The notes below the pieces were generated by a model. It made no database searches and had not been told where the DNA came from. It saw only the letters and a list, made by a program, of their open reading frames with translations. Shown here one piece after another: positions 17,909 to 28,441 of a stretch of DNA of 64,000 nt. This stretch comes from CAVVIG01 sp050249955 (GTDB taxonomy: Bacteria; Acidobacteriota; Vicinamibacteria; Vicinamibacterales; CAVVIG01), in assembly GCA_050249955.1 (NCBI GenBank), contig JBFWPN010000001.1:372001-436000 (forward strand). The letters are read 5' to 3'. Within the stretch, counting starts at the first letter, position 1; every line of letters starts with the position of its first letter. The position numbers were made by a program, and so were the translations under genes.

Positions 17909-19270
17909 GTGCGTCAGCCAGTCGCCCTCGCCGCGCTCGTCCTGCTCGTGGTCTCGCTGCGCCCCTCCGCTGCGGCTCCCGACATCTTCGTCGGCGACAG
18001 GCCCGTCGAGGTGACCATCGTCGCGCCCTTCCGTAAACTCTTCGTCAACGCCGAGGCCGATCCGGAAGCGTCGGTCAGCGGGTCGCTGATCATACGGACC
18101 GAGCCCGGCGCTCCGGACACCACCATCCGCAACGTCACGATCAAGGAACGCGGCAATACGAGCCGCCGGTCCACGGAGTGTACCTTCCCGAAACTCAGCC
18201 TCGATCTCGACGACGCGAACGGAACAGGCGCGCCGGTTGGCGACATCCGCGTGCTGAAGATCGGCACACATTGTGGTGATGCGCCGATCGGCGTGCTGAC
18301 CCCGAAGTTCGGGCGGCTCGCCAACGAGCTGGCACCGGTCCGCGAAGCGCTGGTCTACCGGCTGCTCGAGGCCGCCGGCGTGCCGACCCTCCGCGCCAGG
18401 CCGGCGCGCATCACCTACCGCTTCGTCGGCGCGCAGACCGACGCGTCGCTCACGCGCAACGCCATGCTCCTCGAGGACGACGATGACGCGGCACGGCGGT
18501 TCGGAGGCACTCAGATTGACGAAGCCGGGTTCGTCTCGGCGCGTGAGCACTTCCAGGTGACGGACACGGCCCGCCTCGCCTTCGCCCAGGCCATGGTCGG
18601 CAACTTCGACTGGTGCCTCCGGATGTTCCGCGGCGACATCTACCGCTGCGACGACCGCCATCCGCTCTGGAACGTGCTGGCGTTCGACCGGACCGACGGC
18701 CCGGACCTGCCGCTGCCCTACGACTTCGACCTTGCGGGACCGGTCGTGGGCCGCCACATCTGGTTCGACGAGGTCTTCGCCGCAGACTTCGCGGCATCCG
18801 GCTCACCGATTGAGGTGGAGGTGCTGGCCCAGGTGCAGCGCACGCGGTCGCTGTTCGACCGCAGCGTCCTGGATGCCACCCGTGCGTGGTTCGTCGATGC
18901 GCGGCCGCGGGTCGAGGCGGCACTGGCGCAGGCGACCGTGGACGACGAAGGCCGGAGGCTGGCGCGGCGCTATGTGGACGCGTTCTACCAGGGCATCACG
19001 CGGGACGAACGCTTCTACGGCCCGATTGTCGTCGAAGGCGGCCACCGGGCCTTCCTCGATGCGGAGGGGGTGCAGCCGGCCTGTGGCGACCGCAGCCACG
19101 TTCCGCAGGGCACCGTGGTCAGCGCGCCGCTGGCGACCCGTGACGGCCGCGTGCAGGTGCGTGTCCTCGATGCCCTGTGGACCTGGACCGGTGACAGGCG
19201 GTGCGAGGCCGTGCAGCGTGAACCGGTCTGGATCGACAGCAATGCGATTGGCACGGACTACCCGCGCTAG
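17909..19270 (+). CDS. Secreted protein of unknown function, distant CotH-like features
   Basis: I do not recognise the family with confidence. The 453-aa protein opens with a signal peptide (residues 1-23, ending SAAAP). The sequence KERGNTSRR, a central helical part with MVGNFDWCLRMF, and YDFDLAG recall the layout of CotH-type spore or surface kinases, but the canonical motifs are not clearly present. The last 70 residues look like a small beta domain. Several Cys residues fit an extracytoplasmic protein. The GTG at 17909 was chosen because it places the signal peptide at the N-terminus; a TTG at 17879 would add 10 residues. Confidence 0.6.
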   Translation: MRQPVALAALVLLVVSLRPSAAAPDIFVGDRPVEVTIVAPFRKLFVNAEADPEASVSGSLIIRTEPGAPDTTIRNVTIKERGNTSRRSTECTFPKLSLDLDDANGTGAPVGDIRVLKIGTHCGDAPIGVLTPKFGRLANELAPVREALVYRLLEAAGVPTLRARPARITYRFVGAQTDASLTRNAMLLEDDDDAARRFGGTQIDEAGFVSAREHFQVTDTARLAFAQAMVGNFDWCLRMFRGDIYRCDDRHPLWNVLAFDRTDGPDLPLPYDFDLAGPVVGRHIWFDEVFAADFAASGSPIEVEVLAQVQRTRSLFDRSVLDATRAWFVDARPRVEAALAQATVDDEGRRLARRYVDAFYQGITRDERFYGPIVVEGGHRAFLDAEGVQPACGDRSHVPQGTVVSAPLATRDGRVQVRVLDALWTWTGDRRCEAVQREPVWIDSNAIGTDYPR

Positions 19271-19279
19271 AATCGGCTG
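19268..19279 (+). promoter_or_regulatory. -10 element of a leaderless promoter for the 19280-19528 gene
   Basis: TAGAAT (19268-19273) is followed by CGGCTG and then the GTG start. It overlaps the stop codon of the upstream gene. No ribosome-binding site is seen. Confidence 0.6.
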
Positions 19280-19528
19280 GTGGACGATCAGCCCGTCACT
19301 CTCTGGAAGCTCCGGCGCGATGCCGAGGAGATCGCATGCCGTGTGCGGCTTGCCCCGTACGGCATCGAAGTGGACATGCTGAACGACGGCGCGGTGGTGC
19401 TCACGCGCGTCTTCGCCACCGATGACGAGGCGCTCAGCTGGGCGCGCGACCGCCGCGGGCGCCGCGAGTCCGAAGGGTGGCTCCCGGCGCCGGTCGATCC
19501 GGAGCCGGGCCAGCCCCGCGTGATCTGA
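19280..19528 (+). CDS. Small hypothetical protein
   Basis: The 82-aa cytoplasmic-looking protein is rich in charged residues, with a beta-strand pattern (EIACRVRLAPYGIEVDMLNDGAVVLTR shape) followed by a helix (DEALSWARDRR) and a Pro-rich tail. I recognise no domain. The TAGAAT hexamer 6 nt before the GTG supports it as a real, independently transcribed gene. It converges on the ABC-F gene with only 3 nt between stops. Confidence 0.6.
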   Translation: MDDQPVTLWKLRRDAEEIACRVRLAPYGIEVDMLNDGAVVLTRVFATDDEALSWARDRRGRRESEGWLPAPVDPEPGQPRVI

Positions 19529-19531
19529 CGC

Positions 19532-21343
<1,812 letters not shown>

Positions 21344-21360
21344 AGGGAGGGGAGGATGGA

Positions 21361-21423
21361 TGATTGCTGATTGCTGATTGCTGATTGCTGATTGCTGATT
21401 GCTGGTTGCTAATTGCTGATTGC
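21361..21423. repeat. Tandem heptamer array, 9 x TGATTGC
   Basis: Nine head-to-tail copies of a 7-bp unit fill the spacer just upstream of the ABC-F start. Copies 1-6 and 9 are TGATTGC; copy 7 is TGGTTGC and copy 8 is TAATTGC. It is the most regular member of the (GATTGCN)n family also found at 7250-7382 and 52072-52262, here with all copies in one orientation. Confidence 0.95.
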
Positions 21424-21470
21424 CAAGAGCGTCTTGCCTGTCTGGCACGGGCAAAGCGGACGGACGGCCG

Positions 21471-23273
21471 TCACACGCGGCCGAGCATCTTCAGGATACC
21501 GAGCGTGAGCCAGGGCACGTAGGTGATCACCAGGACGCCGATGCCGAGGATGGCCAGCATCGGCAGCGCGGCGCGCGTCACTTCCATCAGCGGACGCTTG
21601 AACCGGTAGGACGCCAGGAACAGGTTGAGGCCCACAGGGGGCGTGAGGTAGCCGAGTTCCAGGTTCGCGATGAAGACGATCCCGAGGTGAAACGGGTTGA
21701 TGCCGTAGGCCATGCCGAGCGGTACGATGAGCGGCACCACGACGACGATGGCCGAGAAGATGTCCATCAGGGCGCCGACCACGAGCAGGAACAGGTTGAG
21801 CCCCAGCAGGAAGGTCAGCGGCGAACTGATGTGCGACTGCGTCCAGGCCAGCAGCTGCGCCGGCACCTGGGCACTCACCAGGTAGCTGGTGAGGCCCACG
21901 GCCACCCCGAGAATCACCAGCACACCACCCACCACGCCGACACATTCCGCGAAGACGCGCAGCAGGTCGCGGCGGATCTCGATGTCGCGATGCACCACCG
22001 TCTGCACCAGCAGCGCATACAGCGCGGTCAGTGCCGACGCCTCGACCGCCGTGGCGAGGCCGCTGAACAGCGCGCCGAGGACGATGAAGGGCAGTGCAAG
22101 TTCCCACTTGGCGGCCCAGACGGCCGCACCCGCCTCGCCGATGGCGAACGCCTGTCGGCCCGCGCGCGTGACGAGCCCCTCACGAACGCCCCACGCGGCG
22201 ATCATCGTGGTCAGCAGGATGCCCGGCAGCATGCCGGCGATGAACAGGTCCTCCATGGGCAACTGCGCCACGATGCCGTAGAGGATCAGGGGCAGTGCAG
22301 GCGGGAGCAGGAGGCCGAGAGAGCCAGAGGCTGTGAGCAGCCCGAGCGAGAAGCGCTCACGGTAACCGTCCTTCACCAGCGCCGGGAAGAGCAGGCCCCC
22401 GAGCGCGAGGATGGTCACGCCGGAGCCGCCGGTGAACACCGTGAAGAACGAGCACAACAGCGCGCAGACGACGGCCGTGCCGCCTGGGATCCAGCCGAAC
22501 CAGGCGCGGAACACGCGCAGCAGACGGGCCGACGCCTGCCCCTCCGCGAGCAGGAAGCCGGCCAGGGTGAACATCGGGATGGCCGGGAGGGTCGGCGAGG
22601 TGGTCAGGGCGTAGGTCTCGATGAGGACCGCCGCCGGCGTGACCCCGTCGATCATGAACAGCACGACCGCCGCCCCGCCGAGCAGGGCGAAGATCGGGGC
22701 GCCGACCGCCGCGGCCACCACGAGGGTGGCGAGCCACGGCCAGGCCGGCGCCGCTTCGAGCAGGCCGGGCTCACGTATCAGGAGCGCGGCCACGACCAGC
22801 CCCGACGCCGCAAGCAGACGGCCGGTCCACCGCGGACCCGCCTTCCATACGAGCCGCAGCGCGATGAGGGCGAAGCCGAGTGGCAGGGCGATCTGGGCTG
22901 CCCAGGTCGGGATGCCGGCGCCAAAGCTGCTGTGTGCCTCGCGCTCGGTCAGGAGCAGTTCCAGCCCGCCGTACGCGAGCAGGGCCGCCATGCAGGAGGC
23001 CACCGCGGCGGCCACGACGCCAGCGGCCTGACGGAGCCGACCGTCTGGAATGAACGTGCCGCTCGCGAGGGCCAGGAGCTTGCCGTCACGCGCGGCGATG
23101 GCGGCGCCAAGGAAGCCGACCCACAGGACCAGGTGCTGGACGATGGGACCGGCGGCAGGAATGCCGATGCCGAACGCGCGGCGCAGGACGATCTCGAGCA
23201 GGGGGATCACGGCCATCGCCGTCAGGGCGACAGCAGAGCACGCGTCCTCGATCTGCGCGAGCCGACGCGTCAC
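21471..23273 (-). CDS. TRAP transporter fused DctQM membrane subunit
   Basis: TRAP transporters import carboxylates and related solutes using a sodium gradient and a periplasmic binding protein. The 600-aa protein fuses the small DctQ-type subunit (about residues 1-150, four helices) to the large DctM-type subunit (about residue 200 onward, with FTGGSGVTILALGGLLFPAL and LLLPPALPLILYG). The GTG start overlaps the dctP stop in the sequence GTGA, a sign of translational coupling. The last helices end PWLTLGILKMLGRV. The substrate is unknown. Confidence 0.92.
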   Translation of the reverse strand: MTRRLAQIEDACSAVALTAMAVIPLLEIVLRRAFGIGIPAAGPIVQHLVLWVGFLGAAIAARDGKLLALASGTFIPDGRLRQAAGVVAAAVASCMAALLAYGGLELLLTEREAHSSFGAGIPTWAAQIALPLGFALIALRLVWKAGPRWTGRLLAASGLVVAALLIREPGLLEAAPAWPWLATLVVAAAVGAPIFALLGGAAVVLFMIDGVTPAAVLIETYALTTSPTLPAIPMFTLAGFLLAEGQASARLLRVFRAWFGWIPGGTAVVCALLCSFFTVFTGGSGVTILALGGLLFPALVKDGYRERFSLGLLTASGSLGLLLPPALPLILYGIVAQLPMEDLFIAGMLPGILLTTMIAAWGVREGLVTRAGRQAFAIGEAGAAVWAAKWELALPFIVLGALFSGLATAVEASALTALYALLVQTVVHRDIEIRRDLLRVFAECVGVVGGVLVILGVAVGLTSYLVSAQVPAQLLAWTQSHISSPLTFLLGLNLFLLVVGALMDIFSAIVVVVPLIVPLGMAYGINPFHLGIVFIANLELGYLTPPVGLNLFLASYRFKRPLMEVTRAALPMLAILGIGVLVITYVPWLTLGILKMLGRV

Positions 23274-24325
23274 TGCCTCGGCGCAGGCGCCTGGGAACGG
23301 GCGGCGGGTGCGGTGGGCTTGGCCTCGGCCGCCTTGCGCTGCCGGAACGCGTCGCGCTCTTTCACGGCGAGGTCGTAGATGTCCTGCGGCACCATCTTGC
23401 CGCGCATCGTCTGCCCCAGGCTGGCGGCAAGCTGCTGCCACTCGGGTCCGGTGCCCTTGGTGACCTTCAGCCCCTGGTTCTGCATCATCAGCGTGGCGAG
23501 GCCGTCACCCTTCGGCACGTCTGCCTGGAGCTGCTTCTCCACCTTCAGCGAGATCTCGCTCATCGTCGCGCGATCGGCCGCCGGGATGGCGTCCCAGGTG
23601 CGCTTGTTCACGACCGTGGCGCCGACGATCGGGCTGATGCCCAGGTCCAGCATGTACGGCGTCTGCTTGTACCACTGGAACGACATGGAGGCGAGCGGGG
23701 TGGTCGGCAGCGCGTCGATCATGCCGGTGGTCAGGCCGGTGAGCACGTCGGTCATGGCCATCGCGCGCGGCTGGAAGCCGTTGGCCTTGTACCACTGCGT
23801 CATCGTGTCGTCGCCGGCCGACGTGTAGAGCTTTGCGTTCTTCAGGTCGGCCACGGTCGTCACGGGCTGCTTCGAGAACACCTGCAGCCATCCGCCGTGG
23901 CCCCAGTGCACGAGGACGAACCCCTTCTGCTCCACGCGCTGCTTGAGCAGCGGCGTGAGCTTCTCGATGACGGCGTTCAGTTCGTCGTAGTTCTGGAAGA
24001 AGAACGGGATGTTGAAGACGTTGAAGGACCAGTCGATGGCCGCGAGGCCGACGACCGTGAGCGAGGCACCCTGGAGGGCATTCAGGCGCATCTTGCGGAG
24101 GACCGTGGACTCGTCCCCCTGGGAGCCGCCGCTGAAGACCGTGAGGGACACCCGGTTGCCGGTGGCCGCCTTCCAGTCGGTCCCCATCTGCTTCAGGCTC
24201 TTGTCCCAGACCGAGCCGTCGGGCACGACCGTGGCGAGCTTGATGGCAGAGGACTGCGCGAGCGGCGCCTGCGAGAACGCAAGCGCCGCCAGCGCCACCA
24301 GAATCAGACGGGCACGCCAGGACAC
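23270..24325 (-). CDS. dctP: TRAP transporter substrate-binding protein (DctP family)
   Basis: This is the periplasmic solute receptor of the adjacent TRAP permease. The 351-aa protein has a signal peptide (to about residue 24, LAQSSA), the family opening IKLATVVPDGSVWDKSL, the central FFFQNYDELN segment and the TSAGDDTMTQWYKANGFQPR region that shapes the ligand site. The C-terminal 30 residues are a Lys/Ala/Pro-rich tail. It begins 13 nt after the upstream duplicated-domain gene and overlaps the DctQM gene by 4 nt, so all three appear to be one operon. Confidence 0.93.
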   Translation of the reverse strand: MSWRARLILVALAALAFSQAPLAQSSAIKLATVVPDGSVWDKSLKQMGTDWKAATGNRVSLTVFSGGSQGDESTVLRKMRLNALQGASLTVVGLAAIDWSFNVFNIPFFFQNYDELNAVIEKLTPLLKQRVEQKGFVLVHWGHGGWLQVFSKQPVTTVADLKNAKLYTSAGDDTMTQWYKANGFQPRAMAMTDVLTGLTTGMIDALPTTPLASMSFQWYKQTPYMLDLGISPIVGATVVNKRTWDAIPAADRATMSEISLKVEKQLQADVPKGDGLATLMMQNQGLKVTKGTGPEWQQLAASLGQTMRGKMVPQDIYDLAVKERDAFRQRKAAEAKPTAPAARSQAPAPRQ

Positions 24326-24338
24326 GGCCAGCCTGCCG

Positions 24339-25091
24339 TCAGTTTGCCGCGCGGGTTGCGGTCCAGTCCGCCTCGCCCATGCCGGCGATGCTCGCCTTGC
24401 CAGTGATGGACGTGGCGCCGATGTCGCCGGTCATCGTGACCGGGAGCTTGCCCTGCGGGGTGTCGGCCTCGAATTCGAACTTGACGGCACTGCCGGTCAC
24501 CGTGCCGGCGATCACCAGTTCACCGGCCGGCCCGTTGATGGTGCCGGTGAGCTTCTCGCCCTCCTGCTTCATCACGGCTGTCGCGGGCATCTCGCCCATG
24601 CCGGCAATGACGATCTTGAGGTCCCACTTGCCGTTCAGGTCGGTGATCGCCGCCCCGCCGGCCGCCGCCACAGCTGGCGCGGCTGCCACAGCTGGCGCGG
24701 CTGCCGCCGCTGCCGCGGCCTTCACCGCCCGCTTGCCGGTGAACGGGAACTCGCCGAAGTCGCCCACCTTCACCGTGCCGTCCATCGTGTCGCCGACCAC
24801 CTTGCCGTCGATGGCCAGGGTGAGCGCCATGTTCTGGATGCTCAGTTCGGCGGTCAGCTTCACCGCGTTGTCGGCCGTGGTGCCGGTCACCGCCACCGGT
24901 CCCATGGCATTGGACATCTGGCCGGTCACCTTCTCGCCGTTCACGGCCAGTTCCAGGGACGAATTCGTGGTCCCCTGCGGGGTGGACAGGGTGATCTCCC
25001 ACTCGCCCGCGGGTCCGGTCTGTGCCGATGCCGCCGCCGGGGTGAACGCCAAGACCGCCGCAGCCGCCAGCACACCAAAGAACTTCTTCAT
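24339..25091 (-). CDS. Secreted protein with two duplicated beta-rich domains
   Basis: I recognise no named family. The 250-aa protein has a signal peptide (residues 1-24, ending ASAQT) and two similar halves of about 100 residues. Each starts with a GxW(E/D)(I/L) strand and contains an NGEKVTG/EGEKLTG turn and a late (T/S)xxGK strand, so an internal duplication is clear. An Ala/Pro linker joins them; its code includes an 18-bp direct repeat (24668-24705 region). The ATG has a GGAG ribosome-binding site. It precedes dctP by 13 nt and may be an outer-membrane or periplasmic accessory of that transporter, which is inference only. Confidence 0.7.
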   Translation of the reverse strand: MKKFFGVLAAAAVLAFTPAAASAQTGPAGEWEITLSTPQGTTNSSLELAVNGEKVTGQMSNAMGPVAVTGTTADNAVKLTAELSIQNMALTLAIDGKVVGDTMDGTVKVGDFGEFPFTGKRAVKAAAAAAAAPAVAAAPAVAAAGGAAITDLNGKWDLKIVIAGMGEMPATAVMKQEGEKLTGTINGPAGELVIAGTVTGSAVKFEFEADTPQGKLPVTMTGDIGATSITGKASIAGMGEADWTATRAAN

Positions 25092-25109
25092 CAAAAACGC
25101 TCCTGCAGG

Positions 25110-25144
25110 TTGAGGACCGAGAATATCACGGTGATAATACGCCG
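25110..25144 (+). promoter_or_regulatory. Promoter for the PD40 gene overlapping a TATCAC-G-GTGATA palindrome
   Basis: TTGAGG (25110-25115), a 17-nt spacer and GATAAT (25133-25138) make a good promoter; the -10 ends 6 nt before the ATG, so the mRNA is probably leaderless. The perfect palindrome TATCACGGTGATA (25124-25136) overlaps the -10. On the other strand the same AT-rich patch holds TATTCT-like -10 candidates for the divergent operon, so a regulator bound here could control both sides. Confidence 0.6.
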
Positions 25145-26287
25145 ATGAGATCTTTACATTTCGTTGCAGCGTCAGCGTTCCTGGCCGTGGCCCAGCTTGG
25201 CGCGACCGTGCTGCAGCAGTCCGCCCCGCCCCCGGCACCCACGTACCAGGAGCGCGACTTCCTCACGCGTACCCGCCGCGTGACGGTCGAGGGCCGCCGG
25301 GCCGGCGAAGGCTACTTCTCCAGCGACGGCAAGCGGATGATCTTCCAGAGCGAGCGCGAACCGGACAATCCCTGGTACCAGATTTACACGCTCGATTTGA
25401 CGAGTGGTGACATCAAGAAGGTTTCGCCCGGCATCGGAAAAACCACCTGCGCGTACTTCCGCCCGAACAGCGACGAACTCCTCTTCTCCTCGACCCATCA
25501 CGACCCGAAGTCCAAGCAGTACCAGGACGAGGAAATCGCCTTCCGTGCCTCGGGCAAGACCCGCCGCTACTCCTGGGACTACGACCCGGAGATGGACATC
25601 TACGCCCTGAACGAGAAGACCGGCGCCATGAAGCGCCTCACCACGGCCAGGGGCTACGACGCCGAGTCGGCGTACTCCCCGGACGGCCAGTGGATCATCT
25701 TCACGTCGATGCGCAGCGCGTACAGCCGCACGCTGAACCCGACCGAGAAGGCCGCCCTCGAGAAGGACCCGAGCCTGTTCGCCGACATCTACATCATGAA
25801 GGCCGACGGCAGCGGCCAGAAGCAGCTCACCACCGAATGGGGCTACGACGGCGGGCCGTTCTTCACCGCCGACGGCCAGCGCATCGTCTGGCGCCACTTC
25901 GACGAGACCGGCCTCTACGCCGACATCTGGACCATGACGCTCGACGGCAAGGACATGCGCCAGGTGACCTCGTTCGGCGCCATGAGCTGGTCGCCGTTCC
26001 AGCACCCCTCCGGCGACTACTTCATCTTCTCCTCCAACAAGCTGGGGTTCGAGAACTTCGAACTCTTCATCGTGGACAGTGCGGGCACGAAGGAGCCGGT
26101 GCGGGTGACCTACACCGACGGGTTCGACAGCCTGCCGGTCTTCACGCCCGACGGCCGGCAGCTGTCGTGGACCTCGACCCGCTCCGGCGGCGAGGAAGGC
26201 CAGATCTTCCTGGCGCAGTGGAATCACGAGAAGGCGATGGAGGCGTTGAAGAACGCACCACCGCGTGTCACCAACCTGAGAAAGTAG
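25145..26287 (+). CDS. Secreted TolB-like beta-propeller (PD40) protein
   Basis: The 380-aa protein has a signal peptide (to about residue 24) and at least five WD40-like PD40 repeats, seen as recurring motifs such as YFSSDGKRMIFQSER, AYSPDGQWIIFTSMRS, FFTADGQRIVW and VFTPDGRQLSWTSTRSG. Such propellers often bind peptides or act next to peptidases. The M28 aminopeptidase gene follows 5 nt later, so the two are very probably cotranscribed and may act together on extracytoplasmic peptides. The ATG is supported by the leaderless promoter just upstream. Confidence 0.88.
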   Translation: MRSLHFVAASAFLAVAQLGATVLQQSAPPPAPTYQERDFLTRTRRVTVEGRRAGEGYFSSDGKRMIFQSEREPDNPWYQIYTLDLTSGDIKKVSPGIGKTTCAYFRPNSDELLFSSTHHDPKSKQYQDEEIAFRASGKTRRYSWDYDPEMDIYALNEKTGAMKRLTTARGYDAESAYSPDGQWIIFTSMRSAYSRTLNPTEKAALEKDPSLFADIYIMKADGSGQKQLTTEWGYDGGPFFTADGQRIVWRHFDETGLYADIWTMTLDGKDMRQVTSFGAMSWSPFQHPSGDYFIFSSNKLGFENFELFIVDSAGTKEPVRVTYTDGFDSLPVFTPDGRQLSWTSTRSGGEEGQIFLAQWNHEKAMEALKNAPPRVTNLRK

Positions 26288-26292
26288 CGGCC

Positions 26293-28113
26293 ATGAAACG
26301 TACCGCCCTCGTCCTCGGCTCGCTCGCGCTGGCGTCGACGCTCCACGCACAGGCGCCGGCCACCACCGCCTCGCGTACCCGGGCGCACGTCACCACCCTC
26401 GCGTCCGACCAGCTCGAAGGGCGGCTGTCGGGGTCGGCCGGCGAGAAGCGCGCCAGCGACTACCTCATCGCGCAGCTCCAGCGCATCGGCGCGAAGGCGC
26501 TGCCGGGCCGCGACGGCTTCACCGTGCCGTTCGAGTTCACCGCGGGCAGCCGCGATGGCGGCTCCTGGATCCGGCTCGGCGGCTCGCTCATGCAGCGCTT
26601 CGACCAGCGGACCGACGTGCAGGCCCTGTCCTTCTCGGACAACGTGGACGTCTCCGACACTCCGGTCGTCTTCGCCGGCTACGGCATCGTCGTCCCCGAC
26701 GCGCAGGGTTTTGCCTACGACAGCTACGCCACGCTCGACGTGAAGGACAAGGTGGTGCTCGTCCTCCGCTACTTCCCGGAGGATGCCGAGACAAAGACCA
26801 AGGGGATCCTCTCGCGCTACTCCGACCTCCGCTACAAGGCCATGGCCGCGCGCCAGCGCGGCGCCAAGGCCATCCTCGTCGTCGCCGGCCCGAACTCCCC
26901 GAACGCCGGCGAGATCATCCCGATGACCTTCGACACGGCGCTTGCCGGGTCCGGCATCGCCGCCGCCAGCATCAGCGGCGCTGTGGCCGACGCCATGTTC
27001 CGCACGCTGGGCGACCCCGCGAAGACGCTGAAGGCTGCGCAGACTTCGATGGACGATGCCAACCCGCATGCGGCGGGCTTTGCGCTGCCCGACGTGACGG
27101 TCACCCTGCACACCGACGTCGTCCGCGAGAAGCGCACGGGCAACAACGTGATGGCGTACCTGCCGGCCACCGGCAGCACGGCCGGCGTGCCGAAGCCCTG
27201 GGTGGCGGTAGGCGCCCACTACGACCACCTCGGTCACGGCGAGAGCGGGAACACCCTCGCGGAGAAGGCCGACGCTGGCAAGGTGCACCACGGGGCCGAC
27301 GACAACGCCTCGGGCACCGCCGCCGTGCTGGCACTCGGCGAGATGCTGGCCGCGCAGCCGCGGAAGCGGAACGTCGTCCTGCAGTTCTGGTCCGGCGAGG
27401 AACTCGGGCTGATCGGGTCGAGCGCGTACGTGAACGCCCCGGTCATTCCGCTCGACCAGACCGCGGCCTACGTCAACTTCGACATGGTCGGCCGGATGCA
27501 GGACAACAAGCTGTCGGTCCAGGCCACCGGCAGCAGCCCGTCGTGGGCCCGCCTCGTCGAACAGGCGAACATCGCCGCCGGCTTCGACCTGCAGGTGCAG
27601 CAGGACCCGTATCAGCCGACCGACGTCGCCAGCTTCAACCAGGCCGGCATCCCCTGCATCAACTTCTTCACCGGCACGCACGTCGACTACCACAAGCCGA
27701 GCGACACGGCCGACAAGATCAACTACGAGGATCTCGACCGGGTCGTCGAGTTCGCCGCCGCCATCGTCAGGCGGCTGGGCGACACGCCGGAGGCGCCGCA
27801 GTTCACCAAGGTGGAGCAGAAGACCGACACGGCGGGCCGTGCCGGCGTGCGCATCTTCACCGGCACGATTCCGGACTACTCCACCGAGGTGAAGGGGCTG
27901 CTCCTGAGCGGCGTGATCGGCGGCGGTCCAGCGGAGCAGGCCGGTCTCGCGAAGGGCGACGTGATCGTCGAGATCGCCGGGCAGACGATCGCCAACATCT
28001 ACGACTACACCTACGCGCTTGAAGTGCTGAAGATTGGAGTGCCGGCGAAGGTGATCTACCTTCGTAACGGTGAGCGCCGCGAGACGACGATGACGCCGGG
28101 CGCCCGCAAGTGA
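26293..28113 (+). CDS. Secreted M28-family metalloaminopeptidase with PA and PDZ domains
   Basis: M28 enzymes are two-zinc aminopeptidases. The 606-aa protein has a signal peptide (residues 1-19, LHAQ), a protease-associated domain (about 110-270), the M28 catalytic domain (about 295-500) and a C-terminal PDZ domain (about 525-600, GGPAEQAGLAKGDVIVEIAGQ). Zinc-site motifs are visible: AHYDHLG, HHGADDNASGTA, SGEELGLIGS, and the final His in DYHKPSDT. It follows the PD40 propeller gene by 5 nt in the same transcription unit. Confidence 0.94.
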   Translation: MKRTALVLGSLALASTLHAQAPATTASRTRAHVTTLASDQLEGRLSGSAGEKRASDYLIAQLQRIGAKALPGRDGFTVPFEFTAGSRDGGSWIRLGGSLMQRFDQRTDVQALSFSDNVDVSDTPVVFAGYGIVVPDAQGFAYDSYATLDVKDKVVLVLRYFPEDAETKTKGILSRYSDLRYKAMAARQRGAKAILVVAGPNSPNAGEIIPMTFDTALAGSGIAAASISGAVADAMFRTLGDPAKTLKAAQTSMDDANPHAAGFALPDVTVTLHTDVVREKRTGNNVMAYLPATGSTAGVPKPWVAVGAHYDHLGHGESGNTLAEKADAGKVHHGADDNASGTAAVLALGEMLAAQPRKRNVVLQFWSGEELGLIGSSAYVNAPVIPLDQTAAYVNFDMVGRMQDNKLSVQATGSSPSWARLVEQANIAAGFDLQVQQDPYQPTDVASFNQAGIPCINFFTGTHVDYHKPSDTADKINYEDLDRVVEFAAAIVRRLGDTPEAPQFTKVEQKTDTAGRAGVRIFTGTIPDYSTEVKGLLLSGVIGGGPAEQAGLAKGDVIVEIAGQTIANIYDYTYALEVLKIGVPAKVIYLRNGERRETTMTPGARK

Positions 28114-28136
28114 GGGGCTGAGGGGTTTCGAGAGCC

Positions 28137-28182
28137 GCCGGAGCAGCCAGTCTTCGCGAACGCGACGGCTGCTGCGACCGGC
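28137..28182. terminator. Candidate bidirectional hairpin terminator
   Basis: Between the convergent M28 and cold-shock genes, AGCAGCC (28142-28148) pairs with GGCTGCT (28167-28173). An outer stem GCCGG/CCGGC (28137-28141 with 28178-28182) extends it across a 4-nt bulge. No T-run follows on either side, so this would be an intrinsic terminator of weak type or an mRNA 3' end structure. Confidence 0.45.
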
Positions 28183-28201
28183 GACTGTCGATGCAGTGTG
28201 A

Positions 28202-28399
28202 CTACTCGGGCCTTACGTTGCCAGCGCGAGGTCCCTTCGGCGACTGTTCCTCGTCGAAGCTGACGCGCTGGCCTTCGCTCAGCGAATCAAAGCTCCCCTG
28301 GACTGCACTGCGGTGGAAGAAATATTCCTGGCCGCTCGTGTCGCGAATGAAACCGAAACCCTTGTCACGCTGAATCCGCTTGATCGTACCGCTCGCCAT
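28202..28399 (-). CDS. Cold-shock domain protein
   Basis: This is a 65-aa single cold-shock domain that binds single-stranded nucleic acid and can act as an RNA chaperone. The RNP1 motif (KGFGFIRD) and RNP2-like motif (EYFFHRSAV) are both intact. The ATG has an AAGGAG ribosome-binding site. Its 5' leader region holds a perfect inverted repeat (28442-28458), a possible operator or RNA element. It converges on the M28 peptidase gene. Confidence 0.95.
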   Translation of the reverse strand: MASGTIKRIQRDKGFGFIRDTSGQEYFFHRSAVQGSFDSLSEGQRVSFDEEQSPKGPRAGNVRPE

Positions 28400-28441
28400 C
28401 CGAGACTCCTTCCCGTCGTGTCCGCTCGTGTGCGGAACACG

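Noticed and set aside
21361..21423. CRISPR array.
   Set aside because: The unit is 7 bp with no spacers and no cas genes nearby; it is a simple tandem repeat.
21344..21454. ABC-F start at the upstream TTG (21452-21454), giving a longer N-terminus.
   Set aside because: It would translate the heptamer array into a Ser/Asn/Gln tract; the GTG at 21341-21343 starts right before the conserved first domain.
21420..23378. Plus-strand open frame of about 650 codons opposite the TRAP permease.
   Set aside because: Composition is Gln/Glu/Arg/His-rich and repetitive, as expected from the complement of a hydrophobic membrane-protein gene.
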